64,000 bases of DNA, from positions 7,117 to 71,116 of the forward strand of contig DATHDS010000037.1 in the NCBI GenBank assembly GCA_035318925.1. The letters run 5' to 3'. This DNA comes from VAXT01 sp035318925 (GTDB lineage Bacteria; Actinomycetota; Thermoleophilia; Gaiellales; Gaiellaceae). Positions within the stretch are counted from its first letter, which is position 1. Every line of letters begins with the position of its first letter. Both the position numbers and the translations under genes were made by a program. This document shows positions 40,951 through 51,800 of this stretch, in pieces. Below the pieces are notes generated by a model. The model had not been told where the DNA came from. It was given only the letters and a program-made list of their open reading frames with translations, and did no database searches.

Positions 40951-42341
40951 ACGGCCTTGACGGCCGCGATTAGCTTCTCCATCGCCGCCTTCGCGTCGTC
41001 GAAGAGCATGACCGTCTTCGGCTCGTAGAAGAGCGGATTGTCGATGCCCGCGAATCCCGGCGACATGCTCCGCTTGACGACGACGACGTTCTGCGCCTTG
41101 TCGACGTCGAGGATCGGCATCCCGTAGATTGGGCTCCCGGGCTGGTTGCGCGCGGCCGGGTTGACGACGTCGTTGGCGCCGACGACGAGCACTACGTCGG
41201 TCTGGGGAAACTCAGGGTTGATCGTGTCCATCTCGTACAGCTGGTCGTAGGGGACGTTGGCCTCGGCGAGCAGGACGTTCATGTGCCCCGGCATGCGGCC
41301 CGCGACCGGGTGGATCGCGTAGCGGACGTCCACACCCCTCTCTTCCAGCAGCTCCGCCAGGTTGCGAACGTCGTGCTGGGCCTGGGCGACCGCGAGACCG
41401 TAGCCGGGAACGAAGACGACGCGACGCGCGAACGCGAGCATGACCGCGACGTCGTCGGCCGTCGCCGTGTGCACCGTCCCGCCTTCGGGCCCAGCGCCCG
41501 CCGCATCCGGCGTGGCGACGACCTTCCCGAACGCGCCGAACAGGACGTTGGCGAGGGAGCGGTTCATCGCGCGGGCCATCAGCGTCGTCAGCAGCGTTCC
41601 GGAGGCGCCGACGAGCATTCCGCTCACGATCAGGACGTTCGAGTGCAGCACGAAGCCGGTCGCCGCTGCGGCGAGGCCGGTGAACGCATTCAGCATCGAG
41701 ATCACGACCGGCATGTCGGCGCCGCCGATCGGGAGCACGAACACGATCCCGAAGAGCGCCGCCGCACCGATCGCCGCCGCCAGCAGCCAGAACTCGACCG
41801 AGCCCATGGCCACGGCCGCAAGCGCGATCGAGCCGCCAAACAGCAGCGCGTTCCCGAACTGCTGCCCCGGATACGTGATCGGGCGCCCGCTGACGAGCTC
41901 CTGGAGCTTCCCGAAGGCGACGAGCGAGCCGGCGAACGAGATCGAGCCGACGAGCGCCGAGAAGACCGTCGCGATCGCGCGCTCGACGCCGACGTCGCCC
42001 ACGTTCGCCCAGACACTGTGGAACTCGACGAGCGAGACGAGGGCCGCCGCGCCGCCGCCGACGCCGTTGAACAGCGCCACCATCTGCGGCATCGCGGTCA
42101 TCTTCACCTTCCTCGCGCCGACGACCCCGATCACCGAGCCGATCACGATCCCGGCCGCCATCCACCACCAGCCGGTTCGCACCTCCTTGAGCGCGAGCGT
42201 GACGAGAACGGCCCAGATCATCCCCGCGGCGCCGATCTGGACGCCGAAGCGCGCGTGCCGCGGGGAGGAGAGGAAGCGCAGCGCGAGGATGAACGCCGCG
42301 ATCGTGATCAGGTACAGCAGGTTCGCAGTCGTGGGGCTCAC
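40947..42341 (-). CDS. pntB: NAD(P) transhydrogenase beta subunit PntB
   Basis: PntB carries membrane helices and the NADP(H)-binding domain III of the proton-translocating transhydrogenase. 464 aa, with about nine membrane segments in the first ~280 residues and the domain III motif VPGYGLAVAQAQHDVRNL, AGRMPGHMNVLLAEANVPY and LVVGANDVVNPAARNQPGSP. It follows pntAB with a 4-nt overlap. Confidence 0.97.
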   Translation of the reverse strand: MSPTTANLLYLITIAAFILALRFLSSPRHARFGVQIGAAGMIWAVLVTLALKEVRTGWWWMAAGIVIGSVIGVVGARKVKMTAMPQMVALFNGVGGGAAALVSLVEFHSVWANVGDVGVERAIATVFSALVGSISFAGSLVAFGKLQELVSGRPITYPGQQFGNALLFGGSIALAAVAMGSVEFWLLAAAIGAAALFGIVFVLPIGGADMPVVISMLNAFTGLAAAATGFVLHSNVLIVSGMLVGASGTLLTTLMARAMNRSLANVLFGAFGKVVATPDAAGAGPEGGTVHTATADDVAVMLAFARRVVFVPGYGLAVAQAQHDVRNLAELLEERGVDVRYAIHPVAGRMPGHMNVLLAEANVPYDQLYEMDTINPEFPQTDVVLVVGANDVVNPAARNQPGSPIYGMPILDVDKAQNVVVVKRSMSPGFAGIDNPLFYEPKTVMLFDDAKAAMEKLIAAVKAV

Positions 42342-42649
42342 GAAGGCTTGTCCGGCGGCGCGTCGGGACGCTTCTTGAACATCTCGAGCATCCGGTCGGT
42401 GACAACGAAGCCGCCGACGACGTTCGCCGTCCCGAGGATGACCGCGACGAACGAGACGAGCCGCATGAAGAGCCCGGGGTGGGGGGTCCCCATGACGACG
42501 ATCGCGCCGACGATGACGATCCCGTGGATCGCGTTCGTGCCGGACATGAGCGGCGTGTGCAGGAGCGTCGGCACCTTCGAGATGACCTCGAAGCCGACGA
42601 AGGCCGCGAGCACCAGAATCGTGATCTCTGTGACGAGCTGGTAGCTCAA
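42338..42649 (-). CDS. pntAB: NAD(P) transhydrogenase alpha subunit, membrane part (PntAB)
   Basis: A 103-aa membrane protein with three helices and the family motif FEVISKVPTLLHTPLMSGTN. In many bacteria the alpha subunit is split into NAD-binding and membrane parts, as here. It overlaps both neighbours by 4 nt. Confidence 0.95.
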   Translation of the reverse strand: MSYQLVTEITILVLAAFVGFEVISKVPTLLHTPLMSGTNAIHGIVIVGAIVVMGTPHPGLFMRLVSFVAVILGTANVVGGFVVTDRMLEMFKKRPDAPPDKPS

Positions 42650-43728
42650 GCTTCCACCTTCTTGCGCGTGACGCAGGCGCCCGCCGTGATCTCGTCCTCG
42701 AAGTCGAGCGTGAGCTTCCCCTCAGGCGCCAGGTGCTGGACGAGTGACGAGACGTTGCGCGCGTAGAGCTGGCTCGCGTGATAGGGCATCGTGCTCGGCA
42801 GGTTCGTCGGGCCGAGGATCGTGACGCCCTGGTGGTCGACCTCCTGGTCGGGCTGGGTCAGGTCGGCGTTGCCGCCCGCCTCGGCGGCGAGGTCGACGAT
42901 CACCGAGCCGGGCTGCATGGATTCGATCGCCGACTGCGGGATCAGCTTCGGCGCCGGTCGCCCGGGAATGAGCGCCGTCGTGACGACGACGTCAAACTCG
43001 CCGATCCGCTTCTCGAGCTCCTCCTGCTGGCGGCGCTGCTCCTCCTCGGAGAGCTCGCGCGCGTAGCCGCCCTCGGTCTCCTCGCCGACGACGCCGAGAT
43101 CCAGGAACTTGGCCCCGAGGCTCTCGACCTGCTCCTTGACGACGGGCCGCACATCGAATCCGGAGACGACCGCGCCGAGGCGCCGCGCTGTGGCGATCGC
43201 CTGGAGCCCTGCGACACCCGCGCCGATCACGAGCACCTTCGCGGGGGCAACCGTGCCGGCGGCGGTCATCAGCATCGGCAGGAACTTCGGCAGCCGGTCG
43301 GCCGCGAGGACGACGGCCTTGTAGCCCGAGACCGTCGCCTGGGACGAGAGCGCGTCCATCGGCTGCGCGCGCGTGATGCGCGGGATCGACTCCATCGCGA
43401 AGGCGTTCACGCCGCGCGCGGCGAGCTGCTCGATCCCCTCCTTATCGGTCAGCGGCTGCAGGAAACCGATGAGCACCTGGCCGTCATGCAGCCGGGCGAC
43501 CTCGTCGGCGCTCGGCTTGCGCACCTTCGCGACGATCTCGGCTTCCCAGGGATTCCCGAGAGCTGCGCCGGCTTGCTTGAACGCGTCGTCGGTGAACGAC
43601 GCAGCGACGCCGGCCCCCGGCTCGACGACGACGTCGATCCCGGACGCGACCAGCTTGCCCACGATGTCAGGCACGAGCGCGACGCGCCGCTCGCCCGCCG
43701 CAGTCTCCTTTGGGACGCCAACCCTCAT
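42646..43728 (-). CDS. pntAA: NAD(P) transhydrogenase alpha subunit, NAD-binding part (PntAA)
   Basis: A 360-aa protein with the alanine dehydrogenase/PNT fold: MRVGVPKETAAGERRVALVP, RITRAQPMDALSSQATVSGY and the NAD site VLVIGAGVAGLQAIATARRLGA. The proton-translocating transhydrogenase makes NADPH from NADH. A TAGGAT box 9 nt upstream of the ATG is a likely -10. It is first in the pntAA-pntAB-pntB-ocd operon. Confidence 0.97.
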   Translation of the reverse strand: MRVGVPKETAAGERRVALVPDIVGKLVASGIDVVVEPGAGVAASFTDDAFKQAGAALGNPWEAEIVAKVRKPSADEVARLHDGQVLIGFLQPLTDKEGIEQLAARGVNAFAMESIPRITRAQPMDALSSQATVSGYKAVVLAADRLPKFLPMLMTAAGTVAPAKVLVIGAGVAGLQAIATARRLGAVVSGFDVRPVVKEQVESLGAKFLDLGVVGEETEGGYARELSEEEQRRQQEELEKRIGEFDVVVTTALIPGRPAPKLIPQSAIESMQPGSVIVDLAAEAGGNADLTQPDQEVDHQGVTILGPTNLPSTMPYHASQLYARNVSSLVQHLAPEGKLTLDFEDEITAGACVTRKKVEA

Positions 43729-43784
43729 GCCCGGCGGATCCTAGAGGCAGGGAACCGCGCCTCGATCTTGAACAGTCGAGGTCT

Positions 43785-44372
43785 GTGGGGAGCCTTGCGC
43801 AACTCTCGGCCGCGATCGAAGCCCGTGACCCCTACGCAAGGGGTCACGCCTCGCGCGTCACCGTCTTCGCCAAGGCGATGGCGAACGCGATCGGCCTCGA
43901 GCAGGAGCGGCTCTCGGTGCTGCGGCTCGGGGCGCTGCTCCACGACGTGGGCAAGCTCTCCGTCCCGCCGGCGGTCCTGCTGAAGCCCGGGCCCCTGAGC
44001 GAACTCGAGTTCGTCCAGGTGCGCCGCCATCCGGCGGCCGGCGTGCGCATGCTCCGTTCGCTCGGCGCGCCCCGCGAGATCCTGCCGTCAGTGCTCCACC
44101 ACCACGAGCGCTGGGACGGGGCGGGATATCCCCGTGGCCGTTCCCGAGAACGGATCCCCCTGGAGGCGCGGATCCTGACCGTCGCGGACTCGTTCGACGC
44201 GATGACCTCGACCCGCCCGTATCGCCCGCCGAGACACGTGGCGGACGCTCTCGAGGAGCTGGAACGCTGCGCCGGATCCCAGTTCGACCCAGAGCTGGTC
44301 GGCGTCTTTGTCGTGGCGTGGGGCGAGGGCGAGCTCGACGCGCTCGTCTGGCACGAAGCCGCTGCCTCTTAG
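43785..44372 (+). CDS. HD-GYP domain phosphodiesterase-like protein
   Basis: About 195 aa, essentially one HD-GYP domain: YARGHASRVTVFAKAMANAI, GALLHDVGKLSVPPAVLLKPG (HD pair), HHERWDGAGYPRG (the GYP-containing motif) and VADSFDAMTSTRPYRPP. Such domains hydrolyse cyclic di-GMP or related signals. No receiver or sensor domain is present. GTG 43785 is chosen because a GAGG precedes it; the frame is open back to 43710, overlapping the divergent pntAA start. Its stop overlaps the stop of the convergent dehydrogenase gene. Confidence 0.85.
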   Translation: MGSLAQLSAAIEARDPYARGHASRVTVFAKAMANAIGLEQERLSVLRLGALLHDVGKLSVPPAVLLKPGPLSELEFVQVRRHPAAGVRMLRSLGAPREILPSVLHHHERWDGAGYPRGRSRERIPLEARILTVADSFDAMTSTRPYRPPRHVADALEELERCAGSQFDPELVGVFVVAWGEGELDALVWHEAAAS

Positions 44373-45446
44373 AGCGTCGACCAGACCTCGCGCTTTGTCT
44401 TCGTCCGTCGGATGACCTCGTCGGTGAACTCGGTCGTGCCTGCGTGGCCGCCGAGATCCGCCGTGCGGAAGCCCTCCGCGACGGCCTCGAGAGCGGCCTC
44501 GCGGATCGCCCGCGACGCTTGCTCGCCCTCCTCGCCCGCGTAGGCGAGCACCGCCGCGCCGGCGAGGATCATCGCCAGCGGGTTCGCGACGTTCTTGCCC
44601 TGGAGCGCGGGGGCGGTGCCGTGGGCGGCCTCGGCCATCACGGCGCTCATGTGCTCGGGATCGTCGTCGCCGAACGCGACGAGCAGCGACTCCGCGCCCG
44701 CGATCGACCCGAAGAGCGGGAGGACGAGATCGGAGAGGATGTCGCCGTCGCGGTTGAGCGAGGGGATGACGAGCGGGTCGCCGGCGGTTGCGATCAGCAG
44801 CGCAAAGGTGGCGTCGATGAGCTGCGGCTCGTAGAGCACGTCCGGGTGGCGCTGCGCAGCGGCGTCCATCTCCTCCTTCAGCATCCCCTCGTAGACCGGG
44901 CTGACCGTGTACTTCGGCCCCCCGAAGACCTTGGCGCCGGTCCGCTGCGCGAGCTGGAAGGCGAACTCGGCGACCCCGTGGCAGATCCGGCGCTCGATCC
45001 GCTCGGTGCGGAAGGCCGCCTCGTCCATCCCTTCGCCCTCTCGCCATTCCTTCGCACCGTAGGCGTCGCCGACGGCCATGCGGACGACCGAGATCGGCGC
45101 GTGCACGCCGCCGTGGGGAATGACGCCCGGGATCCGCCGGCCCGTACGGACGATCACGCGGCCGCCGATCTCCTCGCGGAGGATCCGGTTCGGAGAGCCG
45201 ACGTCGTCGGCCCCTTCCGGCGTGATCGTCGCGGCCTTCAGCCCGAGTCCGTGCGTCCGAATCGCGGCCGCAGCCTCATAGACGACCTGGTTCTTCGTCG
45301 CGCGGCGCGACTCGAGCGAGAGGTCGTACCGGTCGAAGTCGAGGTCGAAGCCGACGACCTCGGGATCGAGCACCCGGAGCGCCTCGTCTAGGAGCTCCTG
45401 CCCGGTTTCGTCCCCTTCGAGGACGGCAATCGTCATTTCTGCCATT
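44369..45446 (-). CDS. Isocitrate/3-isopropylmalate dehydrogenase family protein
   Basis: A 358-aa beta-decarboxylating dehydrogenase. It shows VLEGDETGQELLDEALRVL, SPNRILREEIGGRVIVRTGR, RIERRICHGVAEFAFQLAQR, the metal-binding SLNRDGDILSDLVLPLFGS, and AVMAEAAHGTAPALQGKNVANPLAM. An NAD- or NADP-dependent isocitrate dehydrogenase is likely because the aconitase gene lies in the same window, but leu/homoisocitrate functions cannot be excluded. ATG at 45446 (MAEMTIAVLEGDE) is taken; an open extension to 45499 lacks family similarity. Confidence 0.88.
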
Positions 45447-45626
45447 GATTGGATCCTATTGCGCGTCGTCGGAGCACGCGATACCGGGCTCGATCGCAAG
45501 GAGCGAGCGCTCCTCGGTTTGTTGCGTTCGTGGCGAATTCGACGGGCGCGAGTTGCGGCGTGAATTACCTGTCACATTCCGGTACGCTCCTTCCTCCCCC
45601 GTTCATCCTTTTCAGGAGGCAATTAC

Positions 45627-45830
45627 ATGGCTCGAAAGACCATTCTCGTTTGCGACAACTGTGGTCTTGAGGTCGGTGAAGGCAAGGGCGCGACATTGCG
45701 GCTGAACTACACCGACGCGCGGCGCGGCTCGAAGCAGGCAGACCTTTGCGACAACTGCGCGAGCGGGATGCCCGGCCACGCAGCGGCGAGGCGAGGCCGC
45801 CGGCCGAAGTCAGCAGTCGGCGCGAAGTAG
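45627..45830 (+). CDS. Small zinc-ribbon protein with AT-hook-like basic tail
   Basis: A 67-aa protein. CDNCGLEV and CDNCASGMP form a four-cysteine zinc ribbon; the tail HAAARRGRRPKSAVGAK resembles an AT-hook core (RGRRP). A strong ribosome binding site (TTCAGGAGGCAATTAC) precedes the ATG. The long 180-nt upstream region has T-rich stretches and could hold its promoter. It may be a small nucleoid-associated or transcription-related DNA-binding protein; this is inference. No family name recognised. Confidence 0.75.
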   Translation: MARKTILVCDNCGLEVGEGKGATLRLNYTDARRGSKQADLCDNCASGMPGHAAARRGRRPKSAVGAK

Positions 45831-45913
45831 TCGGCACGCGGCAGCCGACCCGCGTTTGACGCACGTTCCGCACAGGGCCTGATCCGCGTCCGGGAGACGT
45901 CGGACCGCAGGTC

Positions 45914-45919
45914 TACGAT
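45914..45919 (+). promoter_or_regulatory. Candidate -10 box TACGAT, leaderless promoter of addB-addA-nth
   Basis: TACGAT, exactly 6 nt, then ATG at 45926. It would drive the overlapping addB-addA-nth operon. Confidence 0.6.
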
Positions 45920-45925
45920 AGGTCG

Positions 45926-48871
45926 ATGGCCTCCCGGCAAGGCTTGACGCTGCTTTCAGGACCGGCGAACGCCGGCAAGGTTGCGCTGCTCCTCGAGCGC
46001 TACCTGGACGCGCTCGACCGTGATCCGGTGCTCATCGTGCCCTACGGATCGGACGTCGAGCGGATCGAGCGCGAGCTCCTCGCCAGGCGCGGCGCGCTCC
46101 TCTCGGGGCGAATCGGGACCTTCGATGATCTCTTCGAGCGCCTCGCCCGCGACGGCGGCGCCAACCGGCCCGTGGTCACCGATGCGCAACGGCAACTCAT
46201 CGTCCGCACCGCGGTCTCGGCGGCGTCCCTGAACGGGCTCGGAGGATCGGCGCGCTTTGGCGGTTTCGCCGATGCGCTCTCCAGCGCGCTGAGCGAGCTC
46301 GAGTCCGGTCTCGTCGAGCCGGCCGACCTGGAGGGCGACCTCGGCCGCCTGTACGGAGCCTACCGCTCCGAGCTCGATCGTCTCGAGCTGTGGGACCGCG
46401 ACCTGCGCCGCCGGTACGCCGCCGAGCGTGTCGCGGCAGAGCTCGAGTCCTGGGAGGGCCGCCCCGTCTTCGCGTACGGCTTCGAGGATCTGACTGGCGC
46501 CGAATGGGCGCTGCTCCAGGCGCTCGCCGGGCGCGCGGAGGTGACCGTCTCGCTGCCCTACGAGCCGAACCGGGCCGCCTTCGATTCGCTGCGCCGCACG
46601 TCGGACGACCTGACGGCGCTCGCTGCCGGGCGCATCGAAGAGCTACCGCCCCGCTACGGCGAGATCGCCCCGGCGGCGCTCGTGCACCTCGAGCGCCATC
46701 TCTTTTCCGAGCAGCCACCGGTCGCCCCCGAGCTCGACGGGTCGGTCCGCTTTCTCGAGGGGGCCGGCGCACGTGGGACGCTCGAGCTGGTCGCCGAGGA
46801 GGCGCTGGACCTGATCCGGGGTGGCACCGCCCCTAACGAGATCCTCCTCGTCTGCCCGAACCTCGATCGCCACCGCGCCCAGATCGAGACCGCGTTCAGC
46901 GCGATCGGAGTTCCGTTCGCGATCGAGGGGCGAATCCGGGTCGGGCGGACCGCCTTCGGCAAGGCGCTCTTCTCGCTCCTGCGCTTCGAGTGGCTCGGAG
47001 GCGATCGGCAAGACCTCTACGGCTTCCTGCGTTCTCCGTTCTCGGGTCTCACCCGCGCACACGTGGACTATCTGGAGGGGCGGCTGCGCGGCAGGGCGAT
47101 CAACGACCCGATCCGAGTTGTCGAGGAGACGCTCAAGCTCCGCGGGCAGCCGCTCCGAGTGCTCGACATCTTCAGGGAGGAGGCCGACCTGCTGGCGGCC
47201 GTGCGGGGGCTCGCACGCTCGATGGTGCGGGCGGCGTACGGGGTCGAAGCCCCGCCCGTGAGCGAGGAGGCGATCCTCGATCTGCGGGCGGAGAAGGCCG
47301 TTGCGGAGCTCCTGGACGAGCTCCAGGCCTGGCTCGATCTCGGGGGCGCGCTCAGCCGCGAGGAGATCTTCGGCGCACTCGAGCGAGCAGAGCTCCGCCT
47401 GGCCCGGGGTGATGAGCCGGGACGAGTCGCGGTCACAGACCTGCTCCGGGCCCGGACACGGCGAACCGAAGTCGTGTTCCTGCTCGGCCTCGAGGAGGGG
47501 AGCCTGCCGCGTCGCGCGCAGAGCTCGCCCTTCATCGCGGACGAGGAGCGCCGCTCGATCGACGAGCGCTCGCGGCAAGCGCGCCTCGTCAAGCCGGATT
47601 CCGTCTCGCGCGAGCGCTACTTCTTCTACACGGCATGCACCAGGCCGTCTCAGCGTCTCTACCTCGTTCGCGAGGCGGCAAGCGACGAGGGCTCGCCGCG
47701 CGAGCCGAGCCCGTTCTGGGGCGAGGTGCGCGCGCTCTACGGCGCCGACGACGTCGCCCGGTGGACGCGGCGGCGGTCGCTCGCCTCGCTCACCTGGCGT
47801 CTGGACGAGGCGCCTACGGATCGCGAGCGGCTCCGCGCGCTGAGCGCGCTCGCGGCCACGGACGCAGGCGAAGCCTCCGCACTGGCGCTTGCGAACGGCT
47901 GGGAGCGCCGCCTCGACCGAGCGCGTGGGGCGTTCTCGCGGCCGACCGAGATCACCGACCAGGTGTTGCTCGACGACCTTCGGGCTCGGGCCACCTTCGG
48001 CGTCACCGAGCTCGAGGGCTTCGCCGACTGCTCGTCGATCTGGTTCATCGAGCGCGTGATCTCGCCGCGCACGATCGACGGCGAGGTCGATGCGCGCCTC
48101 CGCGGCTCGATCGCGCACCAGACGCTCTACAAGTTCTTCTCCGGGATTCCGAAGCGCCTCGGGATCGAGCGGCTCGACGCGGAGCGGCTCGACGACGGTC
48201 TCGTCTTCCTGCGCGAGTGCCTGGCCGAGGCGATCGAGAGCGGCGTCTGGCTCGAGCTCACCGACCTCCAGCACCGCGAGCTCGAGGAGAGCCTGTGGCG
48301 CGATCTCGAGCACTACGTCCGCGAAGAGGCGGAGTCGCCGCTCGGCCTTGTTCCGAGGCGCTTCGAGGTCTCCTTCGGCTCCGATCGCTCCGCACCCGAG
48401 CTGCAGAGCGGGCTGCAGATCGACGGCTTCGCGGTCACGGGGAAGATCGACCGGATCGACCTCGACCCGTTCAGCGCGCGCGGGATCGTCCAGGACTACA
48501 AGTCCGGGAAGACGGTCCACTCGGCGGCTAAGATCGAGTCCGAGCTCAAGCTGCAGATCCCGCTCTACATGCTCGTCCTGCGCGATCTCGTCGGGATCGA
48601 GCCGCTGGGCGGGCTCTACCGAGCGCTCGCCGGCGAGCGGCAGGCCCGCGGCCTGCTGAGGGCAGAGGCGGCGGACGACGTGCCCGGCTTTTCCGCGAAT
48701 GACTATCTCGACGAGGAGGCCTTTTGGGCCCAGACCGAGCGGGCGAAGGAGCACGCCGTCAATTTCGTCGAGCGCATCCGCTCGGGCGAGGTGCGGCACG
48801 ACCCGAAGGGCGGCTTCCCCTGCCCGACCTGGTGCGATCTGTGGTCGATGTGCCGGGTGGCGAGGTCGTGA
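45926..48871 (+). CDS. addB: AddB-like subunit of a helicase-nuclease
   Basis: AddAB processes double-strand breaks for RecA-dependent repair. This 981-aa protein has a UvrD/AddB-like inactive motor (degenerate Walker A GPANAGK) and a C-terminal PD-(D/E)XK nuclease (GKIDRIDLDPFSARGIVQDYKSGK). The nuclease is bracketed by cysteines (FADCSS near residue 700; CPTWCDLWSMC at the end), the four-Cys iron-sulfur staple of AddB. Its stop overlaps the addA GTG (GTGA). The degenerate ATP site argues for AddB rather than mycobacterial AdnA. Confidence 0.9.
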   Translation: MASRQGLTLLSGPANAGKVALLLERYLDALDRDPVLIVPYGSDVERIERELLARRGALLSGRIGTFDDLFERLARDGGANRPVVTDAQRQLIVRTAVSAASLNGLGGSARFGGFADALSSALSELESGLVEPADLEGDLGRLYGAYRSELDRLELWDRDLRRRYAAERVAAELESWEGRPVFAYGFEDLTGAEWALLQALAGRAEVTVSLPYEPNRAAFDSLRRTSDDLTALAAGRIEELPPRYGEIAPAALVHLERHLFSEQPPVAPELDGSVRFLEGAGARGTLELVAEEALDLIRGGTAPNEILLVCPNLDRHRAQIETAFSAIGVPFAIEGRIRVGRTAFGKALFSLLRFEWLGGDRQDLYGFLRSPFSGLTRAHVDYLEGRLRGRAINDPIRVVEETLKLRGQPLRVLDIFREEADLLAAVRGLARSMVRAAYGVEAPPVSEEAILDLRAEKAVAELLDELQAWLDLGGALSREEIFGALERAELRLARGDEPGRVAVTDLLRARTRRTEVVFLLGLEEGSLPRRAQSSPFIADEERRSIDERSRQARLVKPDSVSRERYFFYTACTRPSQRLYLVREAASDEGSPREPSPFWGEVRALYGADDVARWTRRRSLASLTWRLDEAPTDRERLRALSALAATDAGEASALALANGWERRLDRARGAFSRPTEITDQVLLDDLRARATFGVTELEGFADCSSIWFIERVISPRTIDGEVDARLRGSIAHQTLYKFFSGIPKRLGIERLDAERLDDGLVFLRECLAEAIESGVWLELTDLQHRELEESLWRDLEHYVREEAESPLGLVPRRFEVSFGSDRSAPELQSGLQIDGFAVTGKIDRIDLDPFSARGIVQDYKSGKTVHSAAKIESELKLQIPLYMLVLRDLVGIEPLGGLYRALAGERQARGLLRAEAADDVPGFSANDYLDEEAFWAQTERAKEHAVNFVERIRSGEVRHDPKGGFPCPTWCDLWSMCRVARS

Positions 48872-51800
48872 CCGTGGTCGAGGAGACGCGGGCGCCGAAC
48901 GAGGAGCAGCTCGCGGCGATCGACGCAGGCGGGCTCGTCTTCGTCTCGGCGGGCGCGGGCACGGGCAAGACGACGGTGCTCGTCGAGCGCTTCGTGCGGG
49001 CGGTCTGCGACCGCGGCTTGCCCATCGACTCGGTGCTGGCGATCACGTACACCGAGCGGGCCGCGGGCGAGCTGCGCGGACGAATCCGAGCGCGGCTCGC
49101 CGAGCTCGGGCGCCACGATCTCGCGCGCGAGCTGGACGGCGCCTGGATCTCGACGATCCACGGCTTCTGTCACCGGCTGCTGAAGGCGCATCCGTTCGAG
49201 GCGGGCATCGACCCGCAGTTCCGGGTTCTGGACGAGAATCAGTCGCGGGTGCTCGCCGGCGAGGCATTCGAGCAGGCGCTCGAGGCCTTCTGCGCGTCCG
49301 GAGATTCCGAGCGGATCCGGCTGCTCGCGACCTATCGCGCGCGCGGGCTGCGGCGGATGCTGACCGGTGTCTACGAGACGCTGCGCTCGGCGGGCCGGGA
49401 CCTCGTGCTCGAGATCGCAGAGCGGCCGGCGCTGGCGACGCGGATCGAGGAGCTGCGCGAGGCAGCGCGCTGCGTGCTCGAGGACACGGCCGGCCTGGAG
49501 AAGGCCGAGACGGCGCGGGAGAGCGCCGCGCGTGCGCTCGACCTCCTGGAGCGCCCCCCCTCGGCCGAGCGGCTGATCGACCTCTCCGACCTGGCGGCCC
49601 GCGGCGGGCCGCGTGCCCTGTTCGCGAGCTACGAAGAGGCGCGCCACGCCGTCGAGCAGGCGGCGCTCGACGAGCTCGCGGCCCAGGACCGGGGGCTCCT
49701 CGAGGAGCTGCTGCGGCGCTTCGCCGACGCCTACGCAGGGGCCAAGGAGGCCGAGTCTGCGCTCGACTTCGAGGATCTGCAACTCAATGCGAGGACCCTC
49801 TTGCGGGATCACCCGGCGATCCGCGACCGCGAGAGCTGGCGCTTCCGCTCCGTGCTCGTCGACGAGTTCCAGGACACGAACCGCCTCCAATGCGAGCTGA
49901 TCGATCTCCTGGCCACCGAGGACCTGTTCTTCGTCGGCGACGAGTTCCAGTCCATCTACCGCTTCCGGCACGCGGACGTCGACGTCTTTCGCGAACGCCG
50001 TGAGGCCTCCGGCGGCGTGTTGGCGCTGACGGAGAACTACCGCTCGCGGCCCGAGGTGCTCGACGTCATCAACCACCTCTTCTCGGCCGACTTCGGCGAC
50101 TCGTTCCAGCCGCTCTCGGCAGCGGGCCGCTTTGCCGATCCGGCGTTCGGCGCGGCCGTCGAGCTGCTCGTCACGGATAAGGCGACCTACAAGGACACCG
50201 GCACGCACTGGCGCGCCGCAGAGGCCAAGCATGTGGCGACGCGCGTCAAGGATCTCGTCGACACGGGCGAGGCGACCCCTGGCGAGATCGTCCTTCTCTT
50301 CGCGGCGGGGACCGACGCGAAGCTGTACGAGGAGGCGCTGCGCGAGCTCGGGCTCCCGACCTTCCGCGCGACCGGGCGCGACTACTACCACCAGCAGCAG
50401 GTCGTCGACCTCCTGGCCTACCTGCGGCTGCTGCACAACCGCTACGACGACGAGGCGCTCGTCACCGTGCTGGCCTCGCCGTTCGTGGGCGTCTCGAATG
50501 ATGCGCTCATGCATCTGCGGCGGGCTGCCGAGCGCCGCCCCTTGTTCGTCGGGCTCGAACGCTCGCTGCCGGCAGGCCTCTCGGATCGCGACGCCCAGTT
50601 CTTCCGCGCCTTCAAACAGCGCTACGACCGCCTGGCGGGTCTCGCTCCGCGGCTCTCGCTGGAGCGGCTCTGCGAGCGCATCATCGCCGACCACGACTAC
50701 GACCTGGCGGTGCTCGCGCAGTGGGACGGGCGGCGCCGCTACGCGAACCTGCGCAAGCTGGCTCGGCTGGCGCGCTCGTACGAGGAGTTGCGCGGCCCCG
50801 ACGTCGAAGGCTTTGTCCGCTTCGTTCGCGAGCAGGGCACAGTCGGCGCCTCCGAGCTCGAAGCGGTTGCCGAGGAGGAGGGCACAGACGTCATCCGCTT
50901 GCTCACGATCCACGGCGCAAAGGGCCTCGAGTTCAAGGTCGTCATCGTCGCCGACGCGGGCCGCCGCGGGGCGGCTCGCGACACGGACGAGATCCTTTGC
51001 CTCCCCGACGGGCGCCTCGGCTTCCGCGTTGCCGATCCGTCGACGGGAACGCGGCTCGCGACCTCCGACTACGAGGAGGTAAAGAAGGTCGAAGACGAGG
51101 CCGCCGAGGCGGAGCGCCGGCGCCTGTACTACGTCGCGATGACGCGCGCGATCGACCGGCTGATCGTGTCGGGCTCGATCGACCCGAAACGCAACGGCGA
51201 CGAGTCGACTCCGATCGGCTGGGTGCTTGCGCGGCTCGACGCGAAGGAGCTCGAAGACGCGGCCGACGCTCCGGTGGAGATCGAGCGCGACGGGGCCCGG
51301 CTCATCCTGCGGCTCGACCGGTTCGACGGCCACGAGCCGGCCGCGATCGAAGCCGATGAGACAACGGAGGATCCGCAGCTCGCGCTCTTCGCACTCGAGG
51401 ACGGGAGCGTTGCGATCAGCGACGCGCCCAGGCTGCCCGACCTCGTACCGCTGCCGGAGCCGCCGGCGAACCGCGTGCGGGCGCTCTCGTACAGCGCTCT
51501 TGCGCTCTACGAGCGGTGCTCCTACCGGTTCTACGCGGAGCGGATCGTCGGGCTTCGGGAGACGAAGCCGTCCCGTGGCTCCGGGGAAGGCGGCCTGGCC
51601 GCGACCGAGATCGGCGACGCCGTGCATGTCCTCCTCGAACAGCTCGACCTGGCGTCGCCGGAGCCGCCGGCCGACCTGGCGGAAGCCGTACGGGCGCGCC
51701 ATCCGACGGCGACCGACGAGGAAATCGCTCGCATCCGGGGACTGGTCGAGGACTACTGCCGGTCGGGCCTCGCCCAGCGGATCGCGTCGCTCGCCGGTGC

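Noticed and set aside
48703..51702. A 999-codon antisense frame opposite addA
   Set aside because: Typical high-GC antisense shadow with no signature; addA has all helicase motifs.
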